5,394 bases of DNA from an uncultured Flavobacterium sp. (lineage in GTDB: Bacteria; Bacteroidota; Bacteroidia; Flavobacteriales; Flavobacteriaceae). The position numbers and the translations under genes were made by a program. Of the stretch, positions 4,385-5,394 are shown in pieces. A model generated the notes under the pieces. The model had not been told where the DNA came from. It did no database searches and saw only the letters and a list, made by a program, of their open reading frames with translations. The stretch covers positions 1 through 5,394 of the forward strand of contig NZ_CAMLIX010000289.1 of the NCBI RefSeq assembly GCF_946479975.1. Reading direction: 5' to 3'. Positions within the stretch are counted from its first letter, which is position 1. Each line of letters begins with the position of its first letter.

Positions 4385-4732
4385 ATGAAAACATGCCTTG
4401 AATGTTCTGCTACAATTGTTGGCCGTGAAGACAAGAAATTCTGTTCGGACGGTTGCCGAAATGCGTACAATAATAAAATAAATAAAGATAGTACGAATTT
4501 CATGCGAAATATAAACAACAAGTTACGCAAAAATTACCGTATTTTGGCAGAGTTAAATACAGAGGGAAAATCAAAAGCAACCCGTGACAAAATGTTAAAC
4601 AAAGGCTTTGATTTTGAGTTCTTTACCAATATTTTACAAACTAAGACAGGAAATACATATTATTTCTTGTACGACCAAGGCTATCGTTCCTTGGACAATG
4701 ATTATTATATGCTTGTTAAAAAAGAAATATAG
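4385..4732 (+). CDS. Conserved small protein with N-terminal zinc-ribbon-like motif
   Basis: A 115-residue protein of unknown function. The N-terminus has four cysteines, C4-X2-C7-X12-C20-X3-C24 (CLEC...KFCSDGC), followed by RNAYNNKINKD. This is the kind of treble-clef or zinc-ribbon knuckle seen in DUF2116-like proteins, and it should bind one zinc ion (inference). The basic stretch at 41-53 (RNINNKLRKNYRI) could contact nucleic acid. The C-terminal part (73-113) is aromatic-rich (GFDFEFFTNI, YYFLYDQGY, DYYMLV) and looks like a small folded domain. I recall similar proteins as conserved in Bacteroidota genomes, without a known function. It is cytoplasmic by appearance, with no signal peptide or membrane helix. 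It sits between the 108-residue protein (15-base gap) and the M28 peptidase (16-base gap), inside the probable hydrolase operon. Confidence 0.88.
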   Translation: MKTCLECSATIVGREDKKFCSDGCRNAYNNKINKDSTNFMRNINNKLRKNYRILAELNTEGKSKATRDKMLNKGFDFEFFTNILQTKTGNTYYFLYDQGYRSLDNDYYMLVKKEI

Positions 4733-4748
4733 TTAGTATTTATTAACC

Positions 4749-5394
4749 ATGAGAAAAAACCAAACCTCAATTCTTGCCATAGTCTGCGTGTTAGCTTTGC
4801 TAGGCATTATCTACGCCACAATGATGCCGCAAGGAATCAACAAAGATGACGAAGCGCTCGCAGAATTCTCTACCGAAAGGGCTTTAAATCAAGTCGAAAT
4901 TATTGCGCAGAAACCCCATTATGTCGGATCTACAAACCATGAGCTGGTGGCCAATTATCTCAAACTTGAATTAAACAGAATTGGTTTAGAAACAAGCGTC
5001 CAGGAAGGTTTTACGCTAAATGATAAAGGCCTTTTAGTAAAGTCAAAAAATATTTTGGCTCGAATTAAAGGAACAAACAATACAAAAGCACTCTTACTTC
5101 TTTCTCATTACGATAGTGCCCCGCATTCTTTCTCAAAAGGTGCAAGCGACGATGCTTCTGGTGTCGCAACGATTTTAGAAGGTATTCGTGCCTTTTTATA
5201 CTCCAAACATCCTCAAAAAAACGATATTATCATACTCTTTTCAGATGCTGAAGAATTAGGTTTAAACGGCGCTGCTCTTTTTGTAAATAAGCATCCGTGG
5301 GCAAAAGATGTTGGTTTGGTTTTGAATTTTGAAGCCCGTGGTACTTCTGGCCCAAGTTACATGCTGATGGAAACTACAAAAGGAAATGAAGCAC
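4749..5394 (+). CDS. M28 family zinc metallopeptidase, membrane-anchored ERMP1-like (5' part, cut by window end)
   Basis: The first 215 residues of an aminopeptidase-type M28 peptidase; the gene runs off the right edge. Residues 7-24 (ILAIVCVLALLGIIYA) are a single hydrophobic helix preceded by Arg and Lys, an uncleaved anchor or signal segment, so the catalytic domain should be outside the inner membrane. Two-zinc site residues seen are His120 (SHYDS, with Asp122), Asp134 (GASDDASG, bridging ligand), Glu168 as general base and Glu169 as ligand (DAEELG), and probably Glu195 (NFEARG). The final His ligand lies beyond the window. The stretch HPWAKDVGLVLNFEARG resembles the ERMP1/Fxna-like branch, whose members usually continue into a multi-spanning C-terminal membrane region; that is expected but not visible. 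ATG 4749 is chosen because it comes 16 bases after the preceding stop and directly precedes the hydrophobic segment. It probably belongs to the operon starting at 2501. Confidence 0.92.
   Translation, partial: MRKNQTSILAIVCVLALLGIIYATMMPQGINKDDEALAEFSTERALNQVEIIAQKPHYVGSTNHELVANYLKLELNRIGLETSVQEGFTLNDKGLLVKSKNILARIKGTNNTKALLLLSHYDSAPHSFSKGASDDASGVATILEGIRAFLYSKHPQKNDIIILFSDAEELGLNGAALFVNKHPWAKDVGLVLNFEARGTSGPSYMLMETTKGNEA

Overview
The window looks like a chromosomal segment from a flavobacterium (Bacteroidota; Flavobacterium or a close relative). The DNA is AT-rich, intergenic regions are A/T-dominated, and several genes are preceded by the Bacteroidota -7 promoter element TAnnTTTG rather than a sigma70 TATAAT box. 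The protein set also fits: a ferritin, a DUF2461 protein, a short tail-less SSB, a GNAT-nitrilase fusion, and an M28 peptidase of the membrane-anchored ERMP1 type. The genus is inferred from these features and was not tested by comparison.

Layout. (1) Positions 1-889, plus strand: a non-haem ferritin with an intact ferroxidase centre. It is followed by a very small Lys-rich, five-Cys protein that uses a TTG start, has its own near-consensus promoter and ends at a strong intrinsic terminator (901-932). (2) 968-1660, plus strand: a DUF2461/TIGR02453-family protein. (3) 1661-1991: a 331-base convergent intergenic region with no gene but crowded with secondary structure. It holds a BIME-like inverted pair of about 65-70-base units carrying four small hairpins, then a 21-bp perfect hairpin, then a 16-bp perfect palindrome. 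(4) 1992-2324, minus strand: a 110-residue single-stranded-DNA-binding protein without the acidic C-terminal tip. (5) 2325-2500: a divergent promoter region. (6) 2501-5394, plus strand: a tightly spaced probable operon. It contains a 508-residue GNAT/carbon-nitrogen hydrolase fusion, a 108-residue protein of unknown function, a 115-residue protein with an N-terminal CX2C/CX3C zinc-ribbon-like motif, and the start of an M28 metallopeptidase cut by the window edge. Gaps are 15, 15 and 16 bases, and no promoter or terminator is visible inside.

How they may work together. The first block stores iron; whether the small Cys-rich protein takes part is unknown. The last block combines an amidase-type hydrolase/acyltransferase with a metallopeptidase, which could fit peptide or amide turnover, but no pathway is shown by the sequence. 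I see no defence system, CRISPR array, tRNA, rRNA, transposase or phage gene. The most unusual parts are the hairpin-dense intergenic region and the small Cys/Lys protein next to ferritin.
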